NCBI GenBank assembly: GCA_016712225.1
Contig: JADJRL010000003.1
Location: forward strand, 1,997,501-2,061,500
DNA length: 64,000 nucleotides
Direction: 5' to 3'
Source: Candidatus Defluviibacterium haderslevense
Lineage (GTDB): Bacteria; Bacteroidota; Bacteroidia; Chitinophagales; Saprospiraceae
Below the pieces are notes generated by a model. The model saw nothing but the letters and a program-made list of their open reading frames with translations, was not told where the DNA came from and searched no databases. Shown piece by piece: positions 62,379 to 64,000 of this stretch (its first letter is position 1; the number at the start of each line of letters is the position of its first letter). Made by a program: the position numbers and the translations under genes.

Positions 62379-62492
62379 CTTCAAAAAATTTTGTCAATAA
62401 TTAGATAACGATTTTTTAATAAAAATATTTATTTAAACATTAATTTTTTTTTTTTTGGATCATGGCAAAGAATTTCTATTTTTAAATATTAA

Positions 62493-62566
62493 ATGAACTC
62501 CCATGAACTCCCATGAACTCTATATGAACCATCTATCAAGTAAGTATTAAGTAACTATCAAGTAAG
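62493..62566. repeat. helically phased tandem-repeat array
   Basis: Four units starting ATGAAC at 62493, 62503, 62513 and 62524 (spacing 10, 10, 11 bp; first two units ATGAACTCCC identical), then, overlapping the last unit by its final base, TATCAAGTAAG / TATTAAGTAAC / TATCAAGTAAG at 62534, 62545 and 62556 (11 bp each). Seven units in 74 bp with a period near one helical turn. Confidence 0.88.
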
Positions 62567-62624
62567 GAACAAGCTCAAAATGTTGTGAAGAAAAATTTAA
62601 TTTTTAAAAAAATAATTCAGAGCG

Positions 62625-62677
62625 CGACAAAAGTGAAAAAATACGGCAAATGTGACTATAAGCGTCAAATACGACAA
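62625..62677. repeat. spaced CGNCAA motif, four copies
   Basis: CGACAA at 62625, CGGCAA at 62644, CGTCAA at 62663 and CGACAA at 62672; start distances 19, 19 and 9 bp. CG is rare in this AT-rich leader, so the clustering is noticeable. Confidence 0.6.
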
Positions 62678-62785
62678 GCCGAAAATTAAACCTATACCAT
62701 AATTCGTTTTATAAATGATAGCGCAAATTTCTAAAGCTAGCTAGAAATAAGTGCAATGATTTTTTAACACTTTAATTTTTTAATT

Positions 62786-63535
62786 ATGGCTCGTCAAAGT
62801 AGCTTAATTAAGATCAACGGAACACTCGAAGATCTTACTTTTTTTAAATCAGCAGATGGTCACATGGTCCGCATGAAAGGTGGAGTTAGTGGTGACCGCA
62901 TTAAGAATGATCCAGCATTTGCCCGGACTCGGGAGAACATGCAAGAATTTGGTGAAATGGGTCGAACCGGAAAACTGATTCGTACATCCTTACGCAATGT
63001 TATCAGCAATGGTTCAGATCCACGATCTGCCAGCAGATTGCTCAAAAGTCTTTCACAAGTATTGAAGGAAGATACCACAAGTTTACGTGGTTTACGTAAG
63101 GTGGGCATTGGATTAAGCACTTCAGAAGGTAAAGCTTTATTGGTAGGATTTAATTTCAATATTAGATCAGTGCTTACCCAAGTTCTAAAATCCGTGTTTA
63201 CGATTGATGAACCAACAGGTAAAGTCACTATTGCTAATTTCATTCCTAAGCAAGACTTGCTTTTTCCAGCAGGTGCTACACATTGTAGTCTAGAATGTGG
63301 ATGGTCAAACATTGATTTTACAACGAATGAAGTTAAATCATCTTCATCCCCGGAAAGTCAGTTTCTGATTGATCTTACTTCCAATAATGTGGTCTTGTCA
63401 CCAACAATAGCCCCGGCAGGTTCTGGTATTACTTTCATAGTATTGAAAGTGAGTTTTCTTCAGAATCTTAATGGTCAATTTTATCCACTACAAAATGGTG
63501 GTCATAATGCCATCCAATTGGTTCATGTAAGCTAA
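62786..63535 (+). CDS. conserved Bacteroidota protein of unknown function
   Basis: 249 residues, no signal peptide. The N-terminal half is basic and conserved in style: GTLEDLTFFKSADGHMVRMKGG, then DPAFARTRENMQEFGEMGRTGKLIRTSLRNV, and SASRLLKSLSQVLKEDTTSLRG (about 82-103). I recall homologues in many Bacteroidota starting MARQ-like with GTIGDLTFYKTKDGH, but no assigned function. The C-terminal half is beta-rich. GC is visibly above the surroundings (30 of 60 bases at 62881-62940). It starts 10 bp before the next gene and lies after the repeat-rich leader. Confidence 0.8.
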   Translation: MARQSSLIKINGTLEDLTFFKSADGHMVRMKGGVSGDRIKNDPAFARTRENMQEFGEMGRTGKLIRTSLRNVISNGSDPRSASRLLKSLSQVLKEDTTSLRGLRKVGIGLSTSEGKALLVGFNFNIRSVLTQVLKSVFTIDEPTGKVTIANFIPKQDLLFPAGATHCSLECGWSNIDFTTNEVKSSSSPESQFLIDLTSNNVVLSPTIAPAGSGITFIVLKVSFLQNLNGQFYPLQNGGHNAIQLVHVS

Positions 63536-63545
63536 TCATTCTGCC

Positions 63546-63962
63546 ATGAATCGGATAATGGAATGGATACTAATCCGAGAATATTTTCCGAATGGCAGCA
63601 ATGGAAGTCTGTGGTGTGGTGGTCAATTGATCTGCCATACCATAGAACTTCCTTGGCTGAACAACAGTAGAAGAGTCTCCTGTATTCCGGAAGGAAGATA
63701 TGAACTGATAAAGCATTATAGTCAGAAGTTTGGAAATGTGCTCTTAGTCAAGAATATTATAGATCGAGATCACATCCTTATACATACTGCCAATAATGCT
63801 AGTGAAGAACTGCAAGGATGCATAGCTCCAGTCATTTGTCTTACGGGCGAAGGCCAAGGAATCTATTCCAAAAAGGCCTTTATGCAGATGATGAGTATTG
63901 CCAACTTGAGTCTGATGAAAAAGGGAACATTATTTTTAACCATTAAAAACACAACACCATGA
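63546..63962 (+). CDS. DUF5675 family protein
   Basis: 138 residues recognised as DUF5675: LIREYFPNGSNGSLWCGGQLICHTIELPW (about 8-37), RRVSCIPEGRYELIKHYS, DHILIHTANNASEELQGCIAPV and the final FLTIKN. The single-Cys motif SCIPEGRYEL with HTAN and GCIAP recalls L,D-transpeptidase-like folds in layout, but no catalytic claim is made. It is 10 nt after the unknown gene and overlaps the next start by four bases (ATGA), so all three are one operon. Confidence 0.82.
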   Translation: MNRIMEWILIREYFPNGSNGSLWCGGQLICHTIELPWLNNSRRVSCIPEGRYELIKHYSQKFGNVLLVKNIIDRDHILIHTANNASEELQGCIAPVICLTGEGQGIYSKKAFMQMMSIANLSLMKKGTLFLTIKNTTP

Positions 63963-64000
63963 AAAGCATTCATAAAAGTTCTTCCAAGCCATTGAGTATG
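63959..64000 (+). CDS. start of a third module gene, cut by the window edge
   Basis: ATG at 63959 in the ATGA overlap with the DUF5675 stop, followed by 13 codons (MKSIHKSSSKPLSM) open to the window end. Too short to identify; reported because the coupling implies a third component of the module. Confidence 0.55.
   Translation, partial: MKSIHKSSSKPLSM

Larger units (their letters stand above)
62267..62785. other. repeat-rich 519-bp leader region
   Basis: Very AT-rich DNA between two divergent genes. In order: a 28-bp palindrome (62300-62327), a second related dyad (62356-62378), a 13-T run (62444-62456), a helically phased tandem-repeat array (62493-62566), a CGNCAA motif four times (62625-62677), and a loose dyad TTTCTA / TAGAAA (62728-62747). 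No ORF of note and no TAnnTTTG before the 62786 gene. Confidence 0.75.

Noticed and set aside
62493..62566. CRISPR array
   Set aside because: Units are 10-11 bp with no unique spacers and no cas genes are near; this is a tandem array of another type.

Overview
The window is about 64 kb of low-GC chromosome from a Bacteroidota bacterium, most likely of the Saprospiria or a related lineage. The evidence for the phylum is: many -7 boxes of the form TAnnTTTG shortly upstream of start codons; several proteins with type IX secretion (T9SS) C-terminal sorting domains plus a PorV/PorQ-like outer-membrane protein; the miaB / sigma-54 activator / lptE / secG gene order; and a CarB without its C-terminal regulatory domain. 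The finer placement is an inference from protein style and cannot be proved without a search.

Layout. 1-7 kb: 3' end of rpoN, a ComF-like phosphoribosyltransferase, an HtrA protease, a SPOR-domain protein, an SRAP DNA-protein crosslink enzyme, and groS-groL. 7-15 kb: carB, a two-gene MacB/LolCDE-like ABC exporter with histidine-rich periplasmic stretches, then a leftward block aroE - proline dehydrogenase - recO. 15-20 kb: miaB, a sigma-54-type AAA+ activator without receiver domain, lptE, a low-complexity protein, secG, then a 2-hydroxyacid dehydrogenase. 20-30 kb: a TonB-dependent receptor, a very large secreted protein and a PorV-like protein form one rightward surface locus. 30-40 kb: greA, a HIT protein, a class V aminotransferase, parE, folB, an M4 metallopeptidase with T9SS tail, a glucosaminidase and pdxA. 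40-46 kb: a leftward envelope/metabolism block with gpmI, an Ig-like lipoprotein, lptB, two small lipoproteins and a secreted esterase. 46-50 kb: divergent cyanophycinase and cyanophycin synthetase. 50-57 kb: a vanadium-haloperoxidase-like lipoprotein, an autoregulated ArsR/AHSA1 pair, DUF1801 and HEAT-repeat proteins, and a delta-60-repeat secreted protein. 57-62 kb: a MocR regulator divergent from an FMN-binding PNPOx-like protein, then five tightly packed small genes (three GNATs, DinB, one unknown).

The last 2 kb (62-64 kb) stands apart. A small basic protein is followed by a 519-bp AT-rich leader packed with inverted and helically phased tandem repeats, then by two overlapping-style genes of visibly higher GC (a conserved Bacteroidota protein of unknown function and a DUF5675 protein) and the start of a third gene cut by the window edge. 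This is the best candidate here for an undescribed system, though the sequence does not reveal its job.

Themes: envelope biogenesis (lptB, lptE, secG, HtrA, SPOR, the ABC exporter), T9SS-exported surface proteins, nitrogen storage as cyanophycin, and sigma-54 control (rpoN plus one activator). No rRNA, tRNA, CRISPR array, insertion sequence or integrase was recognised.
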